Of a DNA stretch of 64,000 nucleotides, positions 49,218-61,579 are shown piece by piece. Each line of letters begins with the position of its first letter. The first letter of the stretch is position 1. The stretch covers positions 1,612,001 to 1,676,000 of the forward strand of contig NC_063071.1 of NCBI RefSeq assembly GCF_022605165.1, given 5' to 3'. This DNA comes from Purpureocillium takamizusanense (Eukaryota > Ascomycota > Sordariomycetes > Hypocreales > Ophiocordycipitaceae). The notes beneath the pieces were generated by a model that saw only the letters and a program-made list of their open reading frames with translations, had not been told where the DNA came from and searched no databases. The translations under genes were made by a program, and so were the position numbers.

Positions 49218-51136
49218 ATGGACACCTTACTGTAAGAGAACTCATAGCTGCCATCATGACAAGTGAAGCTGATGAGGCAGCACCGCCGAGATCGCGGCCA
49301 ACGCGCCCCGGTACCGCCGCAAGAGCTCCACGTTCATTGATGGTATTCACGACATCCCCGAGGACCAGGATATGGCCCCCGCCCAGCTCTACAGCACCAT
49401 GTCTGGTCGACTGTTCCACTCAGGTCGGATAGCCATCGTTATGGTCGGGCCACCAGCACGCGGCAAGACGTGAGTCGAATCCGCTCAGCCGACGAGACTC
49501 AAACTCACATTCGCAGTCACATTTGCGTGTCGCTCGCCAGGTACCTGCAGTGGCTCGGTGTCAAGACGCGCATCTTTCACCTGGGCGACTACCGCCGCGC
49601 CACCATCGGCCCCGGGGGCTCGGTGCCTGACGACTACTTCTTCCCAAATGCCTCGCCATCTTCCGTCATCTTGCGGCAGAAGATACTGAAGAAGTGTCGT
49701 GAAGACATCTATGCTTGGTTGAACCATGAGAATGGCCAAGTCGCTATCTACGACGCGGTGAACCCCACCGCGAGTGGCCGACGCTCGCTCGCAAAGGAGC
49801 TGGCAAAGCATGATGTCCAGGTACGTCTTATGAACGCTGTGTGACGATTCAAGCGCTGACTGCCCGACGAAGACCTTGTTCATTGAGTCGTACGTGGACG
49901 ACGAACGGATTCTTGTCGAGAATGCGAGAAACGTCAAGATTTCATCTCCAGACGTGAGTACCCTGTGCCATTATCAGGCGTGCAAGGGCTGCCATCTGAT
50001 GAACCCCGTCTACTTTTTTAGTTTGCTGGAATGGACCCCGATGAAGCGGCTCAGCTCTATCTCAAGCGAATAGAAATGCGCATTCCGATGTTCGAGTCTA
50101 TGAACGAAGGCGAACTCAACTACATCAAGATGATCAATGCCGGTGCCAAATTCTTTTACAACAACGTTAGCTTCAACTACTTGTCTCATCGCATCGTCTT
50201 TTATCTCACCAACCTGCACATCAAGTCGCGCACCACGTTCTTCGTTCGCGCGGGGACTACCGAGGAGGAGGACTCTTACAAAGCGGATGCGCCGCTTTCG
50301 GAACTGGGCCGCCTCTACTCCCAGAAGATGTCTGAGACGCTCCTGAGGCATCGCGAACAGGAGCAGGCCGAGCGCATTGAGAAGGGAGGTGTCCCAACAC
50401 CGCTACGGCCATTGACCGTCTGGACATCGACGCGGATGAGAACCGTCCAAACATCCGATTACTTGAAAGAGAAGGGATTCAAGGTCCGTCAACGGTCACA
50501 GATGAGCCAGATCAACCCTGGCATTTGCGAAAAGATGTCAGAGCGTGTTATTCGGCAATTATATCCAGAAGAGGTGGAGAAGCATGAGATGGACCCCTAC
50601 CACCACCGGTATCCCCGTGCAGAGGTATGCATCCACGAAGCTTGTCCTCAGGCTCACTTACTGACAGCACATAGTCTTACCATGATCTTGCCGTGCGCCT
50701 CGAGCCCATCATCTTGGAGCTGGAGCGCGAGCAGAACGACCTCCTCATCATCGCCCACGAGTCAGTGCTGCGCGTCTTGTACGCGTATTTGATGCATTGT
50801 TCCACCATGGAAATTCCCGCTCTCAAGTTCCCTCGGGACGAGATCATTGAAATCATCCCCGCGGCATATCAGAATGAGGCGAAGCGTATCCACATCCCTG
50901 GCCTTGATCCATCCATGGTGCCCGACATTCCCGATGATGAGAAGAGCCCGGTACCCGGGGGCAGCCTCCCGGCGAGCGGACTGGTCAGCGGGCATGGGAG
51001 CGTCCCCGGTAGCGGTCAGATGAGTCCCATCACTGGCGGGATGAGTAGCCCTGCGGTCGCCCTGGAGCGGCCTCCGGAGAAGGTGATCAACACGGCAAAG
51101 GACATGGTGGCGGACAAGGTGGATGACGAGGATTAA
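49218..51136 (+). CDS. PFK26: 6-phosphofructo-2-kinase with degenerate bisphosphatase site
   Basis: Makes fructose 2,6-bisphosphate, the allosteric activator of glycolysis. Exons are 49218-49231, 49281-49469, 49517-49820, 49873-49953, 50022-50624 and 50675-51136, all with matching phases. The product is 550 residues. The kinase domain has Walker A GPPARGKT (61-68), RIFHLGDYRRATIG, DDYFFPNAS, YDAVNPTASGRR and FIESYVDDERI. The C-terminal phosphoglycerate-mutase-like domain is present, but the catalytic RHGE is replaced by RAGT (Ala at about 273); a later His remains in IIAHESVLRVLYAY (about 425). So bisphosphatase activity is probably lost, as in the yeast Pfk26 branch, where the same His is also changed. 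The 14-base first exon (MDTLL) is inferred from frame and family; it is the least certain part. The symbol is assigned by that resemblance. Confidence 0.9.
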
Positions 51137-51885
51137 GTAATGATGCACAATGGACCTGTTTTACAAGCTGGCAAGGTGTAGGGGTAGGGGCTGGTGTAAC
51201 CAATATGCAGTTATGAGAGTGCTTTCCAGTCCGGTCTGGGCTGCAGCACGCAAGGACGGCTATGAAGAAGTCGCCACGGCACATGATGTACTGTCTCGGG
51301 ATGCAGCCCTTTCCATATAAGGAGGGCTGGCGACAGCAGCACGCCAAGTACTAGGGGTCTCTTGCTCCGGCAATCTGTGCGTCTCGATGCGTCGTCGAGT
51401 ACAGTTGGGGCCCGTCCCCCTTCTTCGTCATGCGACGTGGCGCGCGCGCTGCGCCATCCATGTGCGTGCCCGCTCGTCTGACATACATGAACTCACGAAA
51501 CGGCACACACATTTCGCACCGCGCGGCATGAAGGTACTGTGACGTGTGGTGACACGCACACACCGGCGCTCTGGAAACGACAAATGCCGCCGCCACTTGT
51601 TGCCTTTGGGATGGACAAGGGGGGAAAGGGGGGAGCTCCGTTTCTTCCTCGGGAGGGACAACAATGACGACGACGACGGTATGTGAACCCACCTTAGGGG
51701 GAAGGGCACGATATAGAGGTAGAAGGAGAAGTATAGAACATTGGTGGCCAGCCGCTGTGGGACGGCCGTCGGGATGAGCTAGCTTTGCGGAGGACAGACC
51801 AGCCGGTCCAACCAGTTAGCCAGTCAGCGAGCCATTGGCGCCATGGCCATGACCACGACTGCTATTCACGGCCGGCCATTTGTCA

Positions 51886-51908
51886 AGGAGGAGGAGGAGG
51901 AGGAGGAG
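51886..51908. repeat. (AGG)n trinucleotide repeat
   Basis: Seven to eight AGG units; a smaller partner of the larger GAG tract about 350 bp downstream. Confidence 0.85.
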
Positions 51909-52133
51909 CAGGAGGGCCTGTCCACGCAGCGGCAGGCAGGTAGGTTGCTTGGTAGGTAGTTAGGGCAGAGACGAGAAACAGGGGAGGAGGAGGGGGTTAG
52001 GGGGGTAAGAGGAGGGCTTGCGCATGATCCTGACAGTCTCGTCCATGGCCCGCCCCGCCAGCCGGCCGGGCGCGTGGCCCCATGGGCCGTCGGCAGGGCG
52101 CGCGTATGCATCCGACCGGATTGGGACGACCCG

Positions 52134-52178
52134 GCATGTAGCATGTATGTATGTACGCATGTACGTATGCATGTACTC
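52134..52178. repeat. CATGTA/TACGTA cluster
   Basis: GCATGTAGCATGTATG, TATGTACGCATGTACG and TATGCATGTAC in 45 bp; the same motif class as in the left-hand desert. Confidence 0.55.
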
Positions 52179-52238
52179 TACGTTGTGCGTGCGTACGACG
52201 CAAGAGGGAGATGCGTGCTGCAGGTGTCTGGGTTGGAG

Positions 52239-52380
52239 AACAGGAGAGGAGGAGGAGGAGGAGGAGGAGGAGGAGGAGGAGGAGGAGGAGGAGGAGGGGT
52301 GTGGGGAAGAGGGGGAGGGGAGGGCGGAAGGAGAAGGGGAAGGAGAAGGGGAAGGAGAAGGAGCATGAAAAGGGGAAGCG
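52239..52380. repeat. (GAG)17 tract inside a 140-bp polypurine stretch
   Basis: 52247-52298 is an almost perfect (GAG)n tract. It continues into GGGGAAGAGGG and GGGGAAGGAGAA repeats to about 52380, with only a few pyrimidines. It reads as poly-Glu/Arg/Gly on + and poly-Ser/Pro/Leu on -, the source of false frames. Confidence 0.9.
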
Positions 52381-55096
52381 ATGGCTGCGCGAACTTGCAT
52401 CTTGGGCAAACGTTCGTCTATCCAACATGTGAATGAAGCAGTGGACTGTCTCCTTGCCAAGTACAGTATACAAAGCAGGTAGGTCTAGCAAGGGTCGGCG
52501 CGACGATCGGGATACCGAGCATCTCGGGGAGAAAGCAACTCAGGAGCAGGCGCCATTCTGTTCTCGCTGGGCCGCGTCAGGTCATGAAGTTATACAGCGT
52601 ACGTCGATAATATAGAAGCGCCCAAAGGTGAGGTGATCTGCCTCGAGGTCCCCCACCTCCTCTCTCTATAGGTAAGGGAACGTTGGTGCGAGTTGATATG
52701 GGGCTCTCAACATGTCATGCCTGAAATCAGTCAACCCTAAGGCGCCTGTCTCCGTATGCGGCAACGCACTATCTCAGACATCTATGTGTTATAGGTGATG
52801 ATTTATAAGAATCGTTTTCGAACTCACCAAGTCGACAGCAGCAGCAGTGGATATGGGGGTCTGGTACCAAGACTGGGCGTCCCGCCTTGCTCTATCGTTT
52901 CCGGCCCCTTTGTCCTCCCTCGTGCTTGCAAGATTGCTGCACACAGGGATCGCCACCCTAGACTGTGCTGCGTCACACAATGGGATTCGTCCTGCGACCC
53001 CCCCCCCCAGACAGAATATGTTGTCGCACGAGACCACAGCCGCTCGGCGGCAGAATGGGGACAGGGCTCGTCAGAAGGGAGGAGGGGGGAGGGGAGATGG
53101 CCATTCGAAAGTAAGTCCGGAATGAGCCCTCGGGCAAACAGCAAAGGCAAATGACTCTGCTCTCTTTTGGCGCCTCGCCCGTGAAATGGAGGGTGTAGCT
53201 CCGAGTCGGGTTCTGGGGATTGTCCCCATGCTTGTAATCTAGCTGCTGGCTTGCATTAAATCGAGGGTTGTTTGGGCTAGGACGAAGCATACATCGAGCC
53301 TGCTGCCTCAGATGGCAACAAGGAAGCGTTCGAATTCGCGCATGTACCCGATAGCGATCCGGCTGACTGTAGCCGGGAGCATGAAGCTAATGTCAGGGTC
53401 CCGACTGGTTGCCATAGGTCCACGATGAAGAGTAGTGTTGCATGGGCATCAAAAGTTTGCGTCAAATCGTCACATATGACGCATGACCACGGTCCAATCT
53501 CGTCGGCAGACCAGCACAGAAAGAAAACCACTCATAGCAGTGCCTTGGTTCGCTGGGTTCGCCTTGACCCGCGCTCATGGCATGACTGGCCGACGAGGCG
53601 CATGTACCTGGGAATGCATTCGCATGTCTGGCTATGGGCCTCGGCATGGCATTTTCTGTACCTAGCGATCCAACAAAACGTGTGGGTTTCATACAGGTGT
53701 GAGATGATATCGCTTGACCAAGAGCTGGAGACGTTGCTGGGATCCGAGCCGGTCCATAATACATCGACGTGTCAGCCGGCGGCGCTCGGGATGCTTCTTC
53801 TGCTGAAAGTTCCGGCTTCACGTCTCGAGCCAAGAAACCGACATTTGGCGGACGTCTTGGCCACTGATACTGGCAAGAGTACGAGGATAGCCCGAGTCCG
53901 TGTGGTTACGTCGGAGCATATTCGCATGACAGCAAGAAAGCTATCTGATCGCGGCGATGGTGCTCAGTAGCTCATGCTTGTTTCCGACAGGGCTGAGTAG
54001 ATGAAGGAAGCGGCCACGATTCCTTTTCAGACCGGGGTCTCTAGTTGGGTCGTGGTTGGTAAAGTGAACAAGGAGCAACTGCGAACGTCTCCCATAGGCG
54101 GCTGTATCGGCCGCATTGGCGGACGACTGGGTGAACGTCGGCCTCGCCGCTTATAACACTTGCTGAAAAGACAGAGCCTTGAACCACAACGTGGCCACGA
54201 AGCCTACTAGATGAGAGTCGTCAAAAGGCCACGCGCGGACATGGTACAAATGATGTCAGATGTAGTGGATCCTGCGAAGGAAGGGAGTTGACGGCTCCGC
54301 TGGAGGTGCACATGACCAACTAACTGACCTGGCTAGATTCATTCAAGATGCGAGGTGAGCCTCGCGGAAATGGACCGATATGGCGTGGTAGTTGCTGCTA
54401 CCATGGCTGTGCACAAGAGCTAATGGGGGGCTGTCCAGCGTCGCTCGTGATGAAGTGTGTCGATTCTGGTAGCAGCAAGTTCTCGTGATCAGATCAAGAG
54501 GGCAGGGGTCAGTCAGCCAAGCCAGGCCATGAATCTCGAGAGCATCGATCCCAGCATGTCCGCACAGATGAATTGGCGAAAACGTAGTATGGCACTGTAC
54601 CTGCTGAGAACACTGTACAGCACTACACGAAGACGAGATCCCAGATCCAGTTCAACCAACCTGGGAAAGGCGTCGTTGATGGGTTGACTGGCGCCAGATC
54701 GTGGTGTAAGCGCATTCGTGGCTGCCACAAAAGCCGTTCCAGCATCTGCAGGTCAGGGCTGCGGCATCCCAACGCCAGTCGAAGTCGATGGAGGGAGGGG
54801 TGGCGTGCGTAGTGCGAGACCAGACGGGAGGCGGCAATGCGACTCACGTTTCCGGATACTAACGTTAGTAGCCCGCGCGGTACTAAATGGACGAGGTAAT
54901 TCGCAGCATGTCGCCGCTCAACGTGCCAACAACGTCCAAGGCGTGTGTGCGCGCGCGGTTGAGCCTGGCCCAGGCAACACGCTGCAGCCAATTGACCAAC
55001 AATTGATCATCGGCCGAGAATTGGACAGGCGTGCTTGCTGCGCTACCTCGCCTTGCCCCCGACGCAATCGGGAGAGCGCGCGACCCTTTGCTTTGT

Positions 55097-55104
<8 letters not shown>

Positions 55105-55128
<24 letters not shown>

Positions 55129-55131
55129 GCC
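55105..55131. repeat. (GCC)9 trinucleotide repeat
   Basis: Perfect 27-bp GCC tract, outside supported genes (poly-Ala in one frame). Confidence 0.9.
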
Positions 55132-55750
55132 CGGTGCAAGTGAACCTAATAGTTAAACAGACGCCCGTTATTTATTAGCGCGCCGAGTGGGCAGGGTCGG
55201 TCATGAGACCTCGAGACACATTCCACCACGACGCAGGCAAGCTCCCCAGGCGCCGCGAACATGGCATAGGCATCGTGAGGGAGGACGAACCAACGTACAG
55301 GGACACGTACGTAACTTAGTACGTTAGTATATGCACCCTGCACGCTGGTACACGTCCGGCAAGGGACGAGACGGTGCGACGTCAATCAAGACAGACAGAT
55401 GCCGATGCCGACACACTCGCAGTCGAACACCGTCGCAGACGGACCATGGTCTTGTTGAGGCACCGAGGTGAGCCTCTCGCCGCCCAGCATGATGTCCATG
55501 TCCGACGGTGCCATGACGTCGCACGCCAGCGTGACCAAGAACACCGAACCGGCAGCGACGCCGCGGCGAACGCGAGCTCCACCATGCCCCGGCCCATCTC
55601 ATTCATCATTGCTGCTGCTCTGTCTGCTGCACCCACAGCCGACCGTCCATGTATGTCGGTCGGTCCACTGGCGATTCGACCGAATTGACTTTGTGGGCCA
55701 CGAGCTCTGAACAGAACCAACACGGCGGCGGCATCGCATCGTCTCACCTC

Positions 55751-55795
55751 GCATCGCATCGCACCGCATCGCATCGCACCGCATCGCATCGCATG
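55751..55795. repeat. Higher-order array: 15-bp unit GCATC-GCATC-GCACC x3
   Basis: Nine 5-bp units with every third one carrying the same T-to-C change, except the last, which is GCATG. This gives a 15-bp super-repeat. It reads as Asp-Ala-Met-Arg-Cys on the minus strand. Confidence 0.9.
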
Positions 55796-58570
55796 GCATA
55801 GCGCAAACCCCGTGACCTCGACGAGGCCGCCTCCGGGTTACACCCTCTGTCTCTGGCATGATGCAGCAAGGCAATTGGGGCAAACCCGGTCGGCAAGCCG
55901 GCAGCCTCCACCTCCCCCAGACCGAGCTGGAGCGATTCGACGTCTGAGATGCGCCAAGTCGACCAACCAAGCAAGTAGCTGTGGGTGCGCAGTCAAAACA
56001 ACTAGGGCACGGGGTCACATCTTTCCAGCAATTGCCTCGTGCTGGCCCGTCTAAAGGGTCAGCATTGTGTGCTGCGAGAAGACTCGCGGACAAGGTGCTC
56101 CATCGACGTAGCGTGTCCCACTTGGTCGACATGCCCCGCACGTGTTGGAGACATGGGGGGTTCCAAGATGTTCTGTTCATGGTGTCCTCAGTCCTGGCGC
56201 AGTGACGACTCCTTGGCAGCTTGCCCAAGCCTGGTGGCAACGAAATGGGTGCTAGACAATCTAGTACGTACTCCAAAGCAGCGCTGCACCGTACGGAGGC
56301 GCGGGCCTGTACAAATTCTTCTACATAGAGTCCGTACTGTACGGAACGAAGCCGCAAGGGCCGTGCGTCTGTCTTCAAGGGTACCGAGCGCCGGAATTCT
56401 CCAACTCGCTCGATCGAGATGTGGCTGGGACGGCGTATGGCAACGTCAGGCCATGTCGAGCCCTTGTGCCACCGGGGTCGGCAGAGAGAGAACGCTTTGC
56501 GGTCTCAGAAACAACGACTTGTCATCTTGTCATTGACCGCGGCACCTTTTGCCGGATGCACTGCTGCACGTAGCAATGCCAACCTCTATGTTTGATGGTC
56601 CATGGCAGGGATGCTTTTGGCGGTCCCTGCCATCGTCGACTCTGAACAGTGAGAGCACTGTCAAGTTTCCAGCCAGGCCGTCGGTTAAAAATAGCGTCGA
56701 TGAAGGGTCAAACGGCAGGGCAAGCTGGGCGAGCATGAGGTGATGGAGGTCGACCGTCCGAGTTGCAGACCAAGCTTAACCGCCGCAAGGAGCTAAGACA
56801 CCGACAGCCTGAGACGGGGGAGACAACCAGGCACCGCGGGGTCGCTCGCGAGCCTCCAATGCAGGAGCCACGCTCATCCAGGAAGCCAGTGATCTTTCCA
56901 TCCATTGACGCTCCATATGGAACAGAGGGTGGTCGGACAAGAGGGGGGGCAGTGCCAATGCGCGCGTGTGCGATGGCCAGGTGCAGATGTGCAAGACCTG
57001 TATCCACACCAGAAGATGATGGATACGGCTGTTGGGTCGTCGTCGGAAGGAGCCCGGTGTAAGAGCTGCCGCCAAGTCGCTGACCTGCCGCTGGTGTTCA
57101 TTCGTCCTTGGTCGCGGCAGCAACCACGACGAGTTGGATGGATGGATGAACGAGCGGTTGGACGTGTGGCTTGCCGCCGCCCTTGTGCCGTGCTGCTGTA
57201 CCTATCTGCTCTTGCCACCCTGCTGCAACTCACTGTATCGTTAGCAAGCACTACTGCGTACTTGGGTATTTACCTTGGTACCCACAGTAGGTGCGCAGAC
57301 GCGTTGACGGCACTCAACTCCATGGAGGAAGACTGTGAATGCTGTACGGTCCATGAATAGGCACACAGGCACAGGCGGAGGGCGGAGGCGGCGGGCGGGA
57401 GCAAGCACTGACGACAGCCGGGCCGATGGCGGCGGCGACGGCGACGCAGCAGCAGCGGTACGAACAAGCGCTGTGCATCATCAGGTGTGTTCTGTCTGCA
57501 GGGGGGCAGCGAGTGAATGGGACATCACCAGGTCTGAAAATCTGGCGCTGGGATGCTGTTGAGTGGCTGACGCCAGGTCTGGGTCGGGGAACCATCTGGG
57601 TCTGGATCCAGTTGAATGGGGACAGCATTCCCTCATAGCGCGTCAGGTGACAGGCGGGAACGTCGTTTCTGGTGGGTTCCCGGACGTGCAAGTGCAGTGA
57701 AGTTGGTTAGGTCCCCTCCGTGCTCGGTGACAGCGCCGCTTGGCCGCGGTACCTGTACTCGTGCTCTCCCGCGAGGCTTGCCTCGAGGAGGCACACAATC
57801 TAGAGCCGGGGACAAGTCAGGATGTACTGGTACGTCGTATCACTCGCCAGCCCGTTCTTCGGGGTAGCGTATCGGGTACGCATGCCTGCATGCCTGAGCA
57901 AGGCCGATGGCTTCTCAATCCCTTCGTACTCTGTACCTTGCGACCTCGCCGAAGCTCAATGCTGGCCAGGCTGCGTCCGTCTGCTGACCAAAGCACTGGC
58001 CGCTACAGGGACGAGGGGCCGGGGGAGTGACACACTGATGACAGCGCGGGCGACTGACAGCGCCGGGGATGCTGGGATCTGTGGCCCAGGCTAGGAAGAA
58101 GAGCAGCAAGCAGCAGCAGCAGCAACAGCGCGTGCGGGCGGGCGTGCGGGCGTCCCGGTGTGCAGGTGGGCAAGGTGCAGCACGCGGGCAGGTCAGGACG
58201 GGACGCCGCAGGGCGACATCGGCGAGATAGAGACGTACGCACGGGTATGCCCTCGTAATCTAACCTCGCGCGCGTCGATTCGTTTGACTCTTGACTCTTT
58301 TGACGATGTTCGTCATGCATCCCGTCGAGATGGCCCCTGTCTCGCGCCGTGGACCCCGGTCTGGCGAGGTGTGTGGCCGGCGGCGTCGGCGCCATGGATC
58401 CATCTGCTGTCGCTGGTGCTGTCCTGCCGCAGGGCACGTGTGCCGCTGGGGGCGAGAGAGGGGCCTGGAAACTTAGTAGCACCTGGGTACCTACCTCGTA
58501 CCTTGCCTACCTTGCTTTTACAAGGCCACGAACGAACCAAGCGGCGATGGCGGGAATGACGATGTCTGGC

Positions 58571-58595
58571 GAGGCGAGGCGAGGCGAGGCGAGGC
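58571..58595. repeat. (GAGGC)5 pentanucleotide repeat
   Basis: Five perfect GAGGC units flanked by partial copies (CTGGC). Confidence 0.9.
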
Positions 58596-60084
58596 CTGGC
58601 AAAGGGTTGCCGCTGGCTCTTTCCATCGATACTCGACGCACTTGCATCACTGTACCTCGCTCGAAATATCGATTTTCCTTTCTTCATGTTACGGTTAAGT
58701 TTTGGTGATGCTGCAGTCTGCACCTTGTGGTTCGCGTCTGTGTCATGTCGAACTCGTTCGTGGTGAGTGGTTGGCGCTGCCTCCTTGGCCAGGCGCCGGC
58801 TCAATGCCAAAGGCAACGCTTTGATTACCTCGAGGCAACAGAAGGTGCGAGCCAAGGCAAGGTACCAGCGGAGGGAGTACCCACGGGTACCCAGGCCGGG
58901 ACGCCGGGACGCAGCGCGCTTGCCGGGCCCTCGTTTGGTGTCGTTCTGGCGGCGCCTGGCGGCGTCTGGGTGGCGCGCTGCGTCGCCGGTACCTCAAGCA
59001 ACCCGCCGGGGCGCTGCAACGGGGGGCGTGTCGAGCGTCCAATCCCAGGCGCCTGCATCTTGACTTTCCGCCTGCCGGGGATGGGCCCCCCTCTCTAGCG
59101 CCGTGCTGCCCGTCTCGAAAGTGAGCACATGAGCAGTTCCAAGCCCAACGCTGCGGGTCCTCGATTTTAGCCTTGGAAGGGGGGGGGGGCCAATTTTTGG
59201 CTTGCTTGGATCATGAACCACGCCCGCGGCGACTGCCACTCGCAGCAGAGGGGTTTGAGCGAGTGGCATTGAGAGTGCCCCCCGGCGGCGATGAGGTTGC
59301 GTCGCGAGTGTGATCTGCGCACCCCCGTGGCAATCCTTGTCGCTTCGTTGCCTCCCGCCTTCGTGCCGTGACGACAATGGTCGCTAGCTGACCCGGCAAG
59401 CTCCTCGAGTGCGCAAAGGTGTGGTGGCACCACCACTTTCTTCCCACCGCCGCCGCCACCACCACCACCACACCAGCAGGCGCTGCGCCCTCTGCAGTCC
59501 ATGACCCTCGGGAGATGCTTGTGGCGATGGCCAGTCCGCAGACGACGAACGTCATGTTGCGCTGCACTCTGCCCGGCAGACAACAGCATAGAAAGTACCT
59601 AAGGAATGAGCGTATTGTGCCTAGAAGTAGCAATTCGCCGCCATCGACGCCCACGAGGGAGCAGCACGAGGTACAAAGTACCTCAGCCTCTCTTCTTCTC
59701 TCGTCCGCCAGCGACACCGCATCGCCGTCTTGGGCCACGCGCAGCTGCCGGGGCCCGTTTACACGCATCTACGTTATCTGCCCGCTGGCCAGGGTGGCTG
59801 TTCCGCTTCCCAGGGTCAGGTTCCTGGATCTGCACCTCACCCTCGCGCTCACCGTCACCTCACCTCACCTGGCCAGCCCTGAGCGTGTCTCGGCCTTGTC
59901 TTGTCTTGCCTTGCGTTATATCTTGTTGTTCGCCTCACCGTGACGCCATCCACTCTCTGCTCCTCGCTCAGTCCCTTTCGCGCACGCGCCCTCGCTTTTA
60001 TCCATCATCATTACTCGACCTCGGGGCCTTTTTTTCTCTAGGCCATTGACGGACGTTCCTCCGCAAGTAAAGAAAGAGTCGCAG

Positions 60085-60257
60085 GTGAGTCGACGAGGCT
60101 GTTGCTGGCACGGGCCCACGGAGCACACGGAAGGAGCTCTCTTGGGCCTCCTCCCGCCTAGGGTGGGCGCCGTCTCCGTGTCCCGGGAGCGCGTCCTCGG
60201 GTGTTTCAAGCCATTGTCGATGAGCGCTCCCGCAACTGACCACACTTTACTCGCCAG
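60085..60257 (+). other. Candidate 5'-leader intron of GSK3 (1)
   Basis: GTGAGT donor at 60085, an ACTGACC branch-like site about 20 bases before a CGCCAG acceptor at 60257. The 173-bp unit has all three fungal intron signals, lies in the GSK3 orientation and 2.6 kb before its ATG. It could belong to an unrelated non-coding transcript. Confidence 0.4.
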
Positions 60258-61472
60258 GCCCACCTGAGTCTTCGAGACATCGACAAATTCTTGACCATTA
60301 CTGCTCTGCCCACCTTGTCCAGGCCTCACCTCGATCTCGGTCAGGGACGCAGGTACTCCAAACGTATATACGCAGGTGCGCACACACAAGTCCCTGCCAA
60401 TCGCCAGCCCACCACCTACTAGGTAAGCAGACATCCATCGCCTCCTGCCCCGCCTACCTCCCCCTCCCTTCCCTCCCAAGGCTCAGCGCAAGCCCACCGA
60501 CGAGCGCCTAGCTGGCTGTCTGTGCCCACATGCGGGCACCCACGCCCCTGTCCGGCCCTCGCCAGACAGGCTCACCTCACCCTGCCTGGGCCACTGGACT
60601 CGGGCTAGGCCAGCCAAGGTCAGGTCGTCCCGCCCGCGCATCTCGCCTCCTCAGCAACCCAACCACCAGCTCTTGTCGTAGTAGTTCACTGAGCGGCAGC
60701 AATACCTTAGTATCTTAGGTAGTACTGGCAGGTAATAACCTGGTAGCGTAGGTACCTGCTGTACCAAGCACTGGGGCTCGTTACCGTGCGCCAGTCTCCG
60801 TCCTCCATTACTAGGCACCTCGCACCTGCCCTGCCCATCCGCCCGCCTCCCGCCAGCGCTGCTGGCCCTGCCCACTGGTCCTCGCTAGAATCGAACCAAA
60901 AAAAACCGCCTAAACCGCGCAGCCCAGCCCGGCCCAGCCCAGCCCAGCGGCCCAGTCCAGCCCAGAGCACCAACCTTAGGTACAGGCTCCCTCCAGCTCC
61001 CACCAAAAGCCTGGCACACCAGCAAACCCCGACCCCTCCCCCACCCCGGTCACCTTCCCACCTCCGTCTCCTTCATTCCACCGTTACTCCCGCATTCCTC
61101 GACGGGCTGAAGCCAACCTCGCAATCCAGCAGCTCTCGCCTCTTTGACCATCGTCGTCTCTCGTCCATTGCAACTGACCGGGCCTCGCGCACCTCGACGA
61201 CTCCTCAGTGCCGCACACGCCGAGCGCCTCTGGAAGCACTCGCAAACTCGCCGCCACGACCATTGCCGCTCCTTCCCTGATCCCACGCCGTTTTGACGCG
61301 CCTGTCCCAACGTCTTCACCGGCCCTGGACCCCTCGCCTCTCTCGAGAATCCCTGCGTCCCCTCCGTCCTTCTCTCCCGACGAGAACCACAGACGCAGCG
61401 TCCGTCGCCCTCGACTGCTCCCGACAAGAGGCCCTCTGCAGCATTGCGTTGCAGCGTCCCGAGTACCGCAAC

Positions 61473-61579
61473 GTAAGTAGAGGGAAGCTCTCACATCCTT
61501 TCTCTTCTTGTTTGCCTGCTGCTCGCTCTCGCCTCACGCTCCTGTCAACCCGCCCATCTGCTTTCCTTTCCCCCTCTAG
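61473..61579 (+). other. Candidate 5'-leader intron of GSK3 (2)
   Basis: GTAAGT donor at 61473 and a pyrimidine tract leading to CCCCCTCTAG at 61579, 107 bp. The branch site is less clear. It lies between the first candidate intron and the GSK3 start. Confidence 0.4.

Noticed and set aside
52018..52491. Poly-Glu, poly-Leu and poly-Ser proteins on both strands
   Set aside because: Direct translation of the GAG/purine tract.
55599..56378. 259-codon frame on -
   Set aside because: Contains the DAMRC repeat from the GCATC array and has no recognisable domain or conserved composition.
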